From contig CAWUJS010000004.1 in the NCBI GenBank assembly GCA_963922705.1, forward strand, positions 3,125-67,124: a stretch of DNA of 64,000 nucleotides. The letters are read 5' to 3'. Numbering within the stretch: position 1 is the stretch's first letter; each line of letters begins with the position of its first letter. Under the pieces are notes generated by a model. It ran no database searches. It had not been told where the DNA came from and saw only the letters and a list, made by a program, of their open reading frames with translations. The DNA is from TMED27 sp963922705. Its GTDB lineage: Bacteria; Pseudomonadota; Alphaproteobacteria; Micavibrionales; Micavibrionaceae. Of the stretch, positions 1 to 9,168 are shown piece after piece. A program made the position numbers and the translations under genes.

Positions 1-147
1 TAAATAAAGTTACGCAGGATAATTCTGCGCAATAGAAATGTCGTTTTGTGTGATATGCCCTTTATTTCCTATCTTTCAGGGTATCTTAAATTTATAAATG
101 GAAAGTAAAAACACAATATCTTTTTACTATTTTATCCCTTTTTGGTG

Positions 148-942
148 TTAATGAGAACCTTGGAGTAACAAGATGGCGTAAAAAGATACGATAAGTGCGG
201 GGCCAAATGGAAAAATTTCCTCTTTTTTGATTTTTTTCCAGATCAAACCGAGGGCAATTCCAATGGCTCCCCCCGCAATGCAAAAATGCCCAATTGCAGG
301 CAGGCCAAGCCAGACGCCGGCCGCAGCGAAAAATTTCACATCACCGAATCCAAGCGCGTCTTTTTTCAGAGTTTTTTTCATGATGGCTCCAAGGCTCCAG
401 GCAAAAAGTGGGAAAACTAACGCTCCGGATGCGTATGCCAGAGAGGCATCAAATGTGCTGGCATTAAAAACTTTTAACAAAGCAACCAGTACACCCAAAA
501 CAAAAACGATAGCGACCAGTTGATTGGGGAGAATCATATGCTCAAAATCGATCATAATGAGAGATACGAGAAATGGAACCATGAGGTAGTATGGCAATGA
601 AAGCCATGTCAGGCCAAAAACCGTATAAATTCCTATAAACCCTAGTAATGTCAGAATTTCACAGATTGGATAAGTCATTGAAACAGCTGCGCCGCAGTGG
701 CGACACTTTCCTTTTGATAATAACCATGAAGCAATAGGAATCAGGTCACGCAGTGTCAGATAGGTTTTACAAACGGGGCATGCGGAACGAAGGCCATGTT
801 CACTGTTGCCTTTTGTGATCCATGATATATTTCTTGGGATTCTATAGGTGAGTGCGCTGGCGAAGCTGCCAAAGACAAGTCCGCAAAATATAATTATTAT
901 GATTTCAAACGCTTGACTATCAATGATAGGAAATGTGAGCAT
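148..942 (-). CDS. pilD: Type IV prepilin peptidase / N-methyltransferase (A24 family)
   Basis: Membrane aspartic protease that cleaves the leader of type IV prepilins or pseudopilins and methylates the new N-terminus. The 264-residue protein shows the complete N-terminal methyltransferase-type zinc site, CPVC at residues 55-58 and CRHC at 80-83. The two catalytic aspartates of the A24 family are visible: D132 in MIDFEH and D201 in the GFGDVK motif (198-203). The rest is a series of hydrophobic helices, and the length matches the family. It is the last gene of a minus-strand pilus operon, 13 bp after the TPR gene, which suggests the whole machine and its processing enzyme are co-expressed. 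Whether its substrates are pilins or pseudopilins cannot be told, since none lie in the window. Confidence 0.93.
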   Translation of the reverse strand: MLTFPIIDSQAFEIIIIIFCGLVFGSFASALTYRIPRNISWITKGNSEHGLRSACPVCKTYLTLRDLIPIASWLLSKGKCRHCGAAVSMTYPICEILTLLGFIGIYTVFGLTWLSLPYYLMVPFLVSLIMIDFEHMILPNQLVAIVFVLGVLVALLKVFNASTFDASLAYASGALVFPLFAWSLGAIMKKTLKKDALGFGDVKFFAAAGVWLGLPAIGHFCIAGGAIGIALGLIWKKIKKEEIFPFGPALIVSFYAILLLQGSH

Positions 943-955
943 TTACGGTTTTGCA

Positions 956-2065
956 CTAACGCAGGCTTGCGAGACGTTCAAAAATAGAATCACGCGGTAT
1001 AGAGCCACCTTTACCGTAAAGTGTATCGGTTTCCAAAGCCTGTTCGTAAAACCTAATGGCCTGTTTTTTATCCCCAGACTTATCCGCAATAACCGCCATA
1101 TTAAAGATATGGAGAGGATTTTGCGGTTCCATGCTTGCAGCAATACCGAGATAACGGATAGCGTCACTAAATTCGCCTAATTTTGCTTGCGTGACTGCGA
1201 TTTGCGCAACCACAGCAACATTATTGCCGTGCTCCTGACGTAAATCCATGAGCTGCCTCAAGGCGACGGATGGATATTTTTGTCCGATAATACCAAGCAT
1301 ATTGACGCGCGCCTGTAAGTTATTCGGGCGAATATCAAGCAATTCCTCATAGGCTTGAATGGCGAAATTATCTTCCCCAAGCCTGTGATAGGCTTCTGCG
1401 CGTCCCATCAAAATATTTGGGTCACGCTTATTACGTGCATACATAGATTCGTAAATTTCCAACGCTGCTGCATAACGGCCAAGCTTCATAGCGCGTTCTG
1501 CTGCGATCATCTCTGCCTTTTTGGAATTTTTGCCATGATTTTTTTTGACAACAATCAGTTTTGTTCCAGGCTCTGTTGCGGGACTAACCTTTCGCGGTGC
1601 GCCTTTTGTTGCAAGTTCAGTTTGCGGGACAAGTGCTTCTGCGTCGAAGAATAATGTCTCTTCCTCTTCATCTTCTGCTCTTATCGAGGGAATATTGGGC
1701 AGGCTACCCGGCTGGCCGTTATTGGCTTGCGGGGGAGACGTGACTGGGTCTTCGAGTGCGTTCATTTCAGGTATGACGATAGCCTCCTGCGCAACGGGTG
1801 TGGGGAGGATTTCGGTTATCTCCTGATCCATCGGCGGCGGTGACGGCATAGCGGCCTCTTCAGTGAGGGGGGCTTCTTCTATTTCCTGTAAAACGTCATT
1901 AATGTCCAGAGCCTCTGCTTGTGAATCATCGGGGATTAAACTGGGAAGCTCTTGCGCATATGAGGGTGCTGGCAATGCAATTACCGAAGATACTATCATT
2001 GTCGACAGGAAAAAAAGTGCAACGGTTTGTTTTGCCATTTTAAAGTTAATTTTATTATTAGACAT
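956..2065 (-). CDS. Exported TPR-repeat protein, MshN-like, of the pilus cluster
   Basis: The 369-residue protein has a basic N-terminus and a hydrophobic stretch ending in an Ala-rich segment near residue 37 (SYAQE), so it is probably exported or anchored in the inner membrane. Residues about 40-170 are rich in Pro, Glu and Ala and look disordered. From about residue 185 there are several tetratricopeptide repeats with Tyr/Ala/Gly spacing (AMKLGRYAAALEIYESMY, AYHRLGEDNFAIQAYEEL, AVIADKSGDKKQAIRFYEQA). A TPR protein in this position matches MshN of MSHA pilus loci; the role as an assembly scaffold is inferred from position. The start is unsure: a second ATG at 2038 (MAKQTV) is also possible and no strong ribosome binding site decides it. 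Confidence 0.8.
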   Translation of the reverse strand: MSNNKINFKMAKQTVALFFLSTMIVSSVIALPAPSYAQELPSLIPDDSQAEALDINDVLQEIEEAPLTEEAAMPSPPPMDQEITEILPTPVAQEAIVIPEMNALEDPVTSPPQANNGQPGSLPNIPSIRAEDEEEETLFFDAEALVPQTELATKGAPRKVSPATEPGTKLIVVKKNHGKNSKKAEMIAAERAMKLGRYAAALEIYESMYARNKRDPNILMGRAEAYHRLGEDNFAIQAYEELLDIRPNNLQARVNMLGIIGQKYPSVALRQLMDLRQEHGNNVAVVAQIAVTQAKLGEFSDAIRYLGIAASMEPQNPLHIFNMAVIADKSGDKKQAIRFYEQALETDTLYGKGGSIPRDSIFERLASLR

Positions 2066-2138
2066 TATCCAAGAACCCTAGTTTGTACATATATCTTAAA
2101 TATAGGAATCATTTGTTAAATTATTATTACGAATCATA

Positions 2139-2876
2139 TCATGCAGCCTGCGGTTTCTCAATAAAATGTAAGAAGGCGCGCTCCAGATGATCACAACTTG
2201 TTTGCTTTTTAAGCTTCGCAGGCTTGCCGATAAATTGAATTTTCCTGTCATGGAGGATAGCAACATTGTCGCAGATTTCATCCATATCTGCCAGAATATG
2301 CGAGCTTAGGAAAATTGTACGCCCTTCTTTTTTGATATCCATGAGCATATCTTTCACCAATGTACGCGCGCGCGGGTCGAGACCGCTCATCGGCTCATCG
2401 AGTATTAATAGCTTACAATTGGTCAAAACAGTTCCTAACAAGCCAAGCTTTTGACGCATGCCTTTGGAGTAGGTTTGAACGCGGCGTTTAAGGGCGTTTT
2501 TATCCAAAGCGAGCCTCTCTGCATAATCATAAAAAACACGGTCATCTGCTTTTTGGTTATAGAGCTTTAGAGAAAAGCGCAAAAATTCAATACCTGTCAA
2601 AAACCAAGGTGGGTCAAAGCGTTCAGGCAAATAGGCAAGATTTTTCTTGCTCATTGCATCAGTGCATGGATTTCCAAAGATAGAGATATCCCCTGCCCTT
2701 TGGCTGCGCAATCCAAGAATAGACTTTATGAGGGTTGTTTTTCCAGCGCCGTTAAGGCCAATGAGGCCAAAAAACTCACCCGGAGTTGCTTGTAATGTAA
2801 TGTCTTCTATGACGTCATGGACAGTGTCATAGCTCACAGATACAGAATCAATTTTTAGTGTAGGGCTCTGGTTCAT
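2139..2876 (-). CDS. ABC transporter ATP-binding protein inside the pilus operon
   Basis: A 245-residue nucleotide-binding subunit with every diagnostic motif: Walker A GLNGAGKT (40-47), signature YSKGMRQ (136-142), Walker B LLILDEP (156-162) and the H-loop His193 in SSHIL. The sequence is of the ABC-2/multidrug export type (CcmA-like). I place the start at 2876, one base after the stop of the preceding gene (TAA-A-ATG), because an upstream extension would overlap that gene by about 87 bp. No permease gene is adjacent, so its membrane partner must be elsewhere. Myxococcus type IV pilus loci also carry an ABC transporter (PilGHI), so a pilus-related role is plausible but only inferred. Confidence 0.9.
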   Translation of the reverse strand: MNQSPTLKIDSVSVSYDTVHDVIEDITLQATPGEFFGLIGLNGAGKTTLIKSILGLRSQRAGDISIFGNPCTDAMSKKNLAYLPERFDPPWFLTGIEFLRFSLKLYNQKADDRVFYDYAERLALDKNALKRRVQTYSKGMRQKLGLLGTVLTNCKLLILDEPMSGLDPRARTLVKDMLMDIKKEGRTIFLSSHILADMDEICDNVAILHDRKIQFIGKPAKLKKQTSCDHLERAFLHFIEKPQAA

Positions 2877-2877
2877 T

Positions 2878-3489
2878 TTAGCCTGGCAAGAAAATACGGC
2901 TATCAATATTGAAGCGTTGATTTGGGCGAAGCCGGATCGGAATAATCCGGTTTGTGTATTCATCGAACCATTTAATTTCGATATATTCTTTAAATACTTT
3001 TAAATCGAGTGCTTCTTCGGGGATTGCCCGCGGCGTCACACGTTGACCATTCAGCCAGATTGTCCAGTTTTTTTGCCCTTCATAGGAAATACCGCTTAAA
3101 GCAATGTTACGCTCTTCAGGCGGCGGTTTTTGTTTTTCATCTTGCGATCCTTTTCTAAGATCACGCTCAAGTTCGGCATCGGTTGGGGCTCTTCGTGCAC
3201 CGCGTGAACGTCTGGCATCTTCGATAGCAACCTGCTCCCAGTATGTGAAGAGAACAGAAGGAAAGCTTTCTGCATCAAATCTTTTCACATTTAATGTTTC
3301 GGCTGAATCAGATTTAGGTTCTGATTTAGGTTCTATTGACTGAATATTGGATTGCTGGCCTATCTCCTGTTGCTGAGATTGTGAAGCCTGCATGGGCTGC
3401 TGATCCTGTGCAAATAGTTGTGAAGGTATAGCGATTAGCGATAGGAAAGCTAGACAAAGGAAGGCATTCGTCTTTACAAATTTTTTCAT
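2878..3489 (-). CDS. Periplasmic pilus accessory protein, MshK/GspB-like
   Basis: The 203-residue protein has a clear Sec signal peptide (MKKF... to LFAQ, cleavage near residue 27), then a Gln/Ser/Glu-rich low-complexity linker (28-65). A small C-terminal domain (about 125-203) contains GISYEGQKNWTIWLNGQ. That pattern, a short beta-rich segment with Trp and an ING/LNG turn, is like the C-terminal domain of MshK and GspB accessory proteins of secretins and pilus machines. It lies 1 bp downstream of the PilO/MshJ-like gene and 1 bp upstream of the ABC gene; a good ribosome binding site (GGGGAGG) precedes the ATG. Assignment rests mostly on position. Confidence 0.65.
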   Translation of the reverse strand: MKKFVKTNAFLCLAFLSLIAIPSQLFAQDQQPMQASQSQQQEIGQQSNIQSIEPKSEPKSDSAETLNVKRFDAESFPSVLFTYWEQVAIEDARRSRGARRAPTDAELERDLRKGSQDEKQKPPPEERNIALSGISYEGQKNWTIWLNGQRVTPRAIPEEALDLKVFKEYIEIKWFDEYTNRIIPIRLRPNQRFNIDSRIFLPG

Positions 3490-3490
3490 G

Positions 3491-4129
3491 TTATGGCCTC
3501 CCCTGCGTTGATTGTGTATCAGGGATCATTGTTCGCCATGATAATTGAAGGTCAGCAACAACCAGTGGTGGGCTTTTGCCGCTTGCGACTGCACGCAAAA
3601 CTGTCCCCGTTACGCTAGCCTCTCTTTCCAGATTTATTTGATTAATCGCAACATGACCGGGGAAAAATTCATTGACCAGATAAATGTATCGAAAAACATC
3701 AAGATCGTTAACGGCTTCAATACGAATTGAAATCGGGCTTTTGAGTATTGTGTGATTTGCTTTTGCCGCTTCCTGGTTATCCTCAAAACTTCCGGCGTTG
3801 ACACTGGCAACCGCAGAGATCACGCCAGATCGCTCCTGAATTTTCTTGAAAATAAGTTCGGCCTTACGGCGGCTTTGCCCATCAAAAAATCCATCTTGTT
3901 TAATCTGCTCAAATGCCTCACGTTGTTCATCAAGCTGTTCAAATTCAATCATCAATCCATCGATATCGGTTTGCAATGTCGCCGTTTGACTGCGCATGGA
4001 TCGAAGCTCACGTTCTTTAATCTGCTCCTGCGGTTTAAAATGCATATATGCGAGAAAACCGAATAACAGATTAGCGGCAAGGAGAACAATTAAGATGATA
4101 ATTCTTTTGGAACCGAGTACTTTTATCAT
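3491..4129 (-). CDS. PilO/MshJ-like inner-membrane pilus assembly protein
   Basis: The 212-residue protein has one transmembrane helix near the N-terminus (residues 9-29, IIILIVLLAANLLFGFLAYM). A coiled coil follows (about 35-80, with heptads in LRSMRSQTATLQTDIDGLM), then a periplasmic alpha/beta domain. This is the architecture of PilO, GspM and MshJ, which link the cytoplasmic actin-like protein to the secretin. The start codon overlaps the stop of the upstream PilM/N-like gene by 4 bp (ATGA), the usual coupling of these two genes. Sequence similarity in this family is low, so the call depends on topology and gene order. Confidence 0.72.
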   Translation of the reverse strand: MIKVLGSKRIIILIVLLAANLLFGFLAYMHFKPQEQIKERELRSMRSQTATLQTDIDGLMIEFEQLDEQREAFEQIKQDGFFDGQSRRKAELIFKKIQERSGVISAVASVNAGSFEDNQEAAKANHTILKSPISIRIEAVNDLDVFRYIYLVNEFFPGHVAINQINLEREASVTGTVLRAVASGKSPPLVVADLQLSWRTMIPDTQSTQGRP

Positions 4130-5751
4130 TGTGCTTTACCCCCTTTAAGAGGTCCTTCGATGGTGATTTCAGCCAGAAAATCCTGTGTCAGGTCATTGCG
4201 CTCCAAATCCCCGGTTTCAACAACCAAGCCTTCCGTATATTCGTAGTCTTTGAGGAGTTTAGTAACTTTCACCTCATAATTGGTAAGGATTTCACCCAAT
4301 CTGTCACTAAGGCTTTGCACTTCATTGTTACCTCTTACAACATCTGCTGTGCTGGGATATGTCATTTGCAAAACTGTTTTATAAAGTGGCTTAGATGCCT
4401 GGCCGGCTTGCGGCACGAAGTTATTAAATCTTGATACAATATCTTTTTTGTAAGGCTCAAGGATAACGCGATCAACGCGCAGATCCCTGCCTAAAGACCT
4501 ACCAATTCCTTCAAAAAAATCAATTGCCTCAATGTTATTTTCTTCAAATTCGCCGTATACTTTGATAGATGACTGCACGAGGCGCACATCAAATCCCATC
4601 TCTTCCTTTTTAGCTAATTCTTTTTGGTAGCGCAGGTCAAGCTGTGCTTTTTGTTTTGTCGCACTCAGTATATCATTGTTTATGGCTGCGAGCTTTTGGC
4701 CCGATGAAAGAGCCTGATATCCAAGAAAGGAGGCGCTTAAAAACATGAATATAGAGGCAACCATCGCGACCTGGCGCGGCTTTGAAACTTCATCAACTTT
4801 GCTCGCCTTCATTGGCAAGATGAATGCGCTTTTCTTAGCGCTCCATGCAACATGCAAAGGATCGGCGTAATGCACACCTTCTTCCTGACGCCCGATACGA
4901 ATACCAAGCAACTGCGCCACTTCGTGAACGGTCATGGTGTGAAACTGAACGCCGGTATCTGCAACCATCGTGCTGAGCAAACTGCCTGCGTTTGTTTCAG
5001 CGAGAACGATCACATCTATGCTATCATCAGGTGTATATCCAAAACGCGCCAGATAACTCATTGTTGACTTGAATTCCTGATGAACCTCTGCTGCCCATTT
5101 TTCTGAGCCGTCATCTAATGAACATACAGGCGTCATGCGTGTTAAAGCGATTTCACCGTCTTTGGTAACAATTTGCCGGAGCCCGCCATTTTTATGCTGT
5201 CCCAAAAATACGCACCATTTTGCAGGCTTGGCTTTTTTGTCTTTTGATAACTTGACAGATAATGCCTTTAGCATGGTTGAAGATTCAACAGGAAGCAGAC
5301 AAAAACCAGCAACAGAGGCCAGTGATTTTGATGCCACAGCCATAGTTTGGTTAAACTGCGTGGAGTTTGGAACGGCTGCGAAGATGTAGATATCGGCTGC
5401 GAGTTGACCTGCTGATTTTTTGATCTTTTCTTTTAGAGGAAATGCGGCACGCACAGGGTAGCTTGGAAATGCAATATTCAGCTTACGTTTTATCATTGCT
5501 GCCTTATCGCCAAAGCCTGGTGGTTTTATGATTTTCTCTTTGCGATAGTGCTGTTCGACCATATCATTAAGGATCAGAACAGGCTTGCGACCACATTTCT
5601 TAACGATTATATCAACGACTTGAGACTCAAAATTTTCACTGCCCCAGTCGATAGAATCAACGCATTCAACACCTTTAGACCCCGCACTGTAAATATACAG
5701 GGCTTCATCGGATATAAGGAGAACTGTTCTATTCAGGGATAAAAAACTCAT
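4126..5751 (-). CDS. GspL/MshI-like protein: actin-like PilM domain fused to PilN-type membrane domain
   Basis: The 541-residue protein begins with an actin/PilM-like cytoplasmic part (about 1-315; beta strands such as TVLLISDEALYIYS and a degenerate nucleotide fold). A single transmembrane helix follows at about 328-347 (VAMVASIFMFLSASFLGYQ), then a long coiled coil and a periplasmic ferredoxin-like part as in PilN. The combination of PilM-like and PilN-like portions in one chain is seen in GspL and MshI families. It would anchor the assembly ATPase at the inner membrane and pass contacts to the PilO-like protein encoded next, whose start overlaps its stop. The remote similarity means the exact family name is an inference. 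Confidence 0.72.
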   Translation of the reverse strand: MSFLSLNRTVLLISDEALYIYSAGSKGVECVDSIDWGSENFESQVVDIIVKKCGRKPVLILNDMVEQHYRKEKIIKPPGFGDKAAMIKRKLNIAFPSYPVRAAFPLKEKIKKSAGQLAADIYIFAAVPNSTQFNQTMAVASKSLASVAGFCLLPVESSTMLKALSVKLSKDKKAKPAKWCVFLGQHKNGGLRQIVTKDGEIALTRMTPVCSLDDGSEKWAAEVHQEFKSTMSYLARFGYTPDDSIDVIVLAETNAGSLLSTMVADTGVQFHTMTVHEVAQLLGIRIGRQEEGVHYADPLHVAWSAKKSAFILPMKASKVDEVSKPRQVAMVASIFMFLSASFLGYQALSSGQKLAAINNDILSATKQKAQLDLRYQKELAKKEEMGFDVRLVQSSIKVYGEFEENNIEAIDFFEGIGRSLGRDLRVDRVILEPYKKDIVSRFNNFVPQAGQASKPLYKTVLQMTYPSTADVVRGNNEVQSLSDRLGEILTNYEVKVTKLLKDYEYTEGLVVETGDLERNDLTQDFLAEITIEGPLKGGKAQ

Positions 5752-5769
5752 TTCACTACATCTTCTTTT

Positions 5770-7041
5770 TTAAAAATCCATAAAGTTGCCAAGATTCATA
5801 TAAATAGGGCCAAGGCTACCCGCAGCTATCCATGCAATCATTAATCCTAACACAGCCGTCAAAGTAGGCTGAATTAGTTCGATCATACCATCAATAGCCT
5901 CATTGACATCTTTTGTATAAAACTCAGATACCTGATCCAACACAGGGGTTAGGTTACCTGATTCTTCACCAACTTTCACCATGCGAACGACCAGACTTGG
6001 GAATTCACCGCAATTATTAAAAGCTTCTGAGAGAGGGCTTCCTGCTTGAACAGCCGCCTCAACCGTTCTCATCGCGTCAATCATGACAAGATTTGTAACT
6101 GTTTCACGCGCAGAAGCGAGGCCACTGACGACATCAATACCGCTGGCAAAGAGGGCTGCAAATGTTTGTGAATAGCGTGCAATTGTAATCTTACGAATTA
6201 GGTTTCCAAACACAGGCAGCTTTAAAAACAAAGCATCAATTTTGAAGGCAATGGCTTCAGAGTTCTTGTGCAGAATTTTCATGATGATAAATGTGAGGGC
6301 GGGAATACCCAGCACGATAAAGCCGCCAAATATTGGGATTCCCAGAATATTAAATAATGGCGTTACAAAGAAGTCTGATGTTGCGATCAAGGCCACCGTA
6401 AACCAGGGCAGGTCCAGATCCAGGAACTTCAGGAAGCCAACGATTTGCGGGACGACAACCATCATCATGAAAGTTATTGTAAGCAAAACAACAAAAGTCA
6501 CAATGACAGGATAGCGCGTAGCTTTTTTGATCTTTGCATTAATGCCATCGACCCATTTTAAGTATTTTACCAGCTGCTTGTAGGATGAGGTCAAGTCACC
6601 TGTTTCCTCGCCGGCTGCTATCAGAGAAATATAAAGGTTAGTAAAGACTTTAGGATGCTTTGCTAAGGCCTCAGACAGAGATGCCCCATCATTAACATCA
6701 CGGTTAATGTCCGTCATCATATCGCGCAGGCGGCCATTATCGGTTGTATCCCTGATATCCGCCAGTGCATCAAGCAAGGGAACGCCAGAGCTTTGCATTT
6801 GCTCAAGATGAACGAAAAGCTGTATGAGGTCGCGTGTCTTGATTTTTGCTTCGAGCAGATTCCCGAATGCAGATGCCTTACCGCCCTTTCCTATTATCGA
6901 GCAATCGATTAACTCCAAACCAGCAGATTGCAATTGCTGATACAAATCCGCTTCGCTTGCAGCAGCGACGGCGCCTCTTATTGGGCGCCCCTGTTGATTG
7001 ATTGCTTTGTATTTATAACGTTCTATTGTCTTTAACCCCAA
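5770..7041 (-). CDS. GspF/PilC/MshG-family inner-membrane platform protein
   Basis: The 423-residue protein has two copies of the T2SS-F domain (about 80-205 and 285-410), each followed by hydrophobic helices. Family motifs are visible: the N-terminal YKYKAINQQGRPIRG, GVPLLDALADI, LYISLIAAGEETGDL and, in the second copy, VRMVKVGEESGNL. It forms the membrane platform on which the GspE/PilB ATPase works. The only canonical start in frame is TTG at 7041; an in-frame stop lies only a few codons upstream and no ATG is available before the conserved N-terminus, so a weak or non-ATG start is likely. It follows the ATPase gene after 39 bp. Confidence 0.93.
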   Translation of the reverse strand: MGLKTIERYKYKAINQQGRPIRGAVAAASEADLYQQLQSAGLELIDCSIIGKGGKASAFGNLLEAKIKTRDLIQLFVHLEQMQSSGVPLLDALADIRDTTDNGRLRDMMTDINRDVNDGASLSEALAKHPKVFTNLYISLIAAGEETGDLTSSYKQLVKYLKWVDGINAKIKKATRYPVIVTFVVLLTITFMMMVVVPQIVGFLKFLDLDLPWFTVALIATSDFFVTPLFNILGIPIFGGFIVLGIPALTFIIMKILHKNSEAIAFKIDALFLKLPVFGNLIRKITIARYSQTFAALFASGIDVVSGLASARETVTNLVMIDAMRTVEAAVQAGSPLSEAFNNCGEFPSLVVRMVKVGEESGNLTPVLDQVSEFYTKDVNEAIDGMIELIQPTLTAVLGLMIAWIAAGSLGPIYMNLGNFMDF

Positions 7042-7080
7042 TTGAATAATTAAATATAATTAAGTGAATATTATGACCGT

Positions 7081-9168
7081 TTATTTTGTGATGTCTACGA
7101 CTTTGGCGAGCGCTTCAAGGCTTGTTTTACCCTCAAGCACTTTCATGATGCCATCGTCTTTCATTGATTTAAAGCCTTTTTTAACGGCCAATGATTTTAT
7201 CTCTGCTTTTGATTCACCGCGCGCCATAAGCTCATCGATTTCCTCATCAAAGGCTAAAATTTCGACAATTGCTGTACGCCCTTTATAGCCTGTACCTTCA
7301 CAAACATCGCAACCGCCTTGTTGTGCGCGATAAATTTCTAGCGGTTTTGTGGGGTCGACGCCGAGAATTTCACACTCTTTTTCATCCGGCGTATAGGGTT
7401 GTTTACATGATGGACATAGGACGCGCGCCAGGCGCTGTGCAAAAATGGATATGATAGAGCCTGCAACCATTCCTGGCTTTAAGCCAAGATCAAACAAGCG
7501 CGGGATTGCACCAAAAGAATCATTGGTGTGGAGTGTTGTATAGACCTGATGCCCTGTCATTGCTGCTTTTAGCGCCATACCTGCGGTTTCTGCATCGCGA
7601 ATCTCTCCAATAAAGATAATGTCGGGATCCTGGCGCAGAAGCGCCTTGATACCATCAGCAAACTCAAGCACCCCTTCCCTGACATGGGTTTGCCTGATCA
7701 TGGGCAAGGAATACTCAACCGGGTCTTCGAGTGTCTGAATATTCACATCAACGGTATTAATTTCATTGAGCATGGAATAAAGAGAGGTTGTTTTACCGCT
7801 TCCTGTTGGTCCGGTAACAATGATAATCCCTTCCGGTTTTGCTTGTGATTTTTTAATGAGATTTAGATTATGCTCGCTGAAACCAAGCTTTTCCATCGGC
7901 ATGATGCTGGCGCTTTGGTCCAGAACACGTAAAACGATGTTTTCACCATGCACTGTCGGCAGTGAAGATACCCGGAAATCAGCCTCTTTTCCGTTCACAC
8001 TCATACCAAAACGCCCATCTTGCGGACTTAGTTTATCTGCGATGTTCATTTTGGACATGATTTTTATACGCTGCGAAATCCCGTTCCAGTGTTGTTTGTG
8101 CAGGATTTGCGCCGTGAATAATGTTCCGTCTTTACGGTAACGCAGGCGCACAAAATTTTCTTCCGGCTCGAAATGCAAATCTGATGCGCCTATTTTGACG
8201 GCTTCAAACACCAGCGCATTGACGAGCCTTACGATGGGGTGGGAAAAAGCTTCGCTATCATCAAGGTTAGTTAGATCAATCTCTTCATCTTCATCAGCAT
8301 CTTCAAGCTCTTTCAAAATCGCATTAACAGAGCTGGCATAGCCATAGGCGGCATCAATGGCATCGCTTAGAACTGCTGCTGTGGAAACAAGTGGCTTAAT
8401 TTTAAGCTTTTTAGGTAAAAAGCGGCTCAGCGTGTCCATTGCAACAACATCGTAAGGGTCTGCCATCGCAACACAAACTTCAGTTTCACTCATTGAAACC
8501 GGTAAAATTTTGTGTTTCATGGCGATATCTTTTTCGAGGAGCGCCAGTGTATTGCCATCAAAAATTGTATTTTTAGGATTAAACACATCATGACCAGATG
8601 ATTCTGCGAGGAAAAGCGTTAATGTCTCTTCATCAATGAAACCAAGATCGACCATGATATTGCCGAGCATTTTACCTGTTCTACGCTTTTCATGGAGTGC
8701 CACATGGAGCTGATCTTCAGTAATCAAGCCAAGCTCGACCATTCTATCACCCATACGGCCTTTTTTTCGCAGACCAGATGCATAGCTATCTTCGCCGTCT
8801 CTCGACCTGAGGTCTCTTGAATATGTTTTTAGCTCTTTTCCGGTGCGTGCACCCTCTGAGTGTTGGCTTTCTGATTGTTTTTGCTTTTGAGAGGCTTTGT
8901 ATTTAATGGGCAGGTTTTCGTCGTCCTGAGCGTCATCCTCTATACTGGCGTTGTCAGCCTCGTTCTGATTTTCGTTTGATTCAGGCTCTTCAACATCAAA
9001 ACCGGATTCTTCGAAAGACTCAAAGCTTCCTTTCTCTGAGCTGTTTTTAGCGGATTTTTCCTCGCGTTTTGGGGTTTTCTGATCCTCAATATCAACTTCT
9101 TCAACATCAATGATGCTAAGGTCAGAGATATCAAGTGCCCCTGCTAGTGTTTTATCGTCTTCTTTCAT
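7081..9168 (-). CDS. GspE/PilB/MshE-family assembly ATPase
   Basis: The 695-residue hexameric ATPase powers pilin or pseudopilin polymerisation. Residues 1-135 are acidic and low-complexity, and unusually long for the family. An MshEN/T2SSE-N domain follows (about 138-280) with the repeated GRMGDRMVELGLI / GKMLGNIMVDLGFI pattern that in MshE binds cyclic di-GMP. The ATPase core shows Walker A GPTGSGKT (453-460), Asp box DPDIIFIGEIRD (514-525), His box MALKAAMTGH (531-540) and the zinc site C585, C588, C620, C623. It is the first gene of the minus-strand operon. The MshEN repeats together with the GGDEF gene at 42672 raise the possibility of cyclic di-GMP control, which is an inference. Confidence 0.94.
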   Translation of the reverse strand: MKEDDKTLAGALDISDLSIIDVEEVDIEDQKTPKREEKSAKNSSEKGSFESFEESGFDVEEPESNENQNEADNASIEDDAQDDENLPIKYKASQKQKQSESQHSEGARTGKELKTYSRDLRSRDGEDSYASGLRKKGRMGDRMVELGLITEDQLHVALHEKRRTGKMLGNIMVDLGFIDEETLTLFLAESSGHDVFNPKNTIFDGNTLALLEKDIAMKHKILPVSMSETEVCVAMADPYDVVAMDTLSRFLPKKLKIKPLVSTAAVLSDAIDAAYGYASSVNAILKELEDADEDEEIDLTNLDDSEAFSHPIVRLVNALVFEAVKIGASDLHFEPEENFVRLRYRKDGTLFTAQILHKQHWNGISQRIKIMSKMNIADKLSPQDGRFGMSVNGKEADFRVSSLPTVHGENIVLRVLDQSASIMPMEKLGFSEHNLNLIKKSQAKPEGIIIVTGPTGSGKTTSLYSMLNEINTVDVNIQTLEDPVEYSLPMIRQTHVREGVLEFADGIKALLRQDPDIIFIGEIRDAETAGMALKAAMTGHQVYTTLHTNDSFGAIPRLFDLGLKPGMVAGSIISIFAQRLARVLCPSCKQPYTPDEKECEILGVDPTKPLEIYRAQQGGCDVCEGTGYKGRTAIVEILAFDEEIDELMARGESKAEIKSLAVKKGFKSMKDDGIMKVLEGKTSLEALAKVVDITK

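Noticed and set aside
12..30. Small hairpin CGCAG...CTGCG after the prepilin peptidase gene
   Set aside because: Only 5 bp of stem, more than 100 bp from the stop and with a weak T-run; not enough to call a terminator.
227..523. Plus-strand open frame opposite the prepilin peptidase gene
   Set aside because: It is antisense to a gene with complete catalytic motifs and has an unnatural Pro/Ala/Lys-rich composition.
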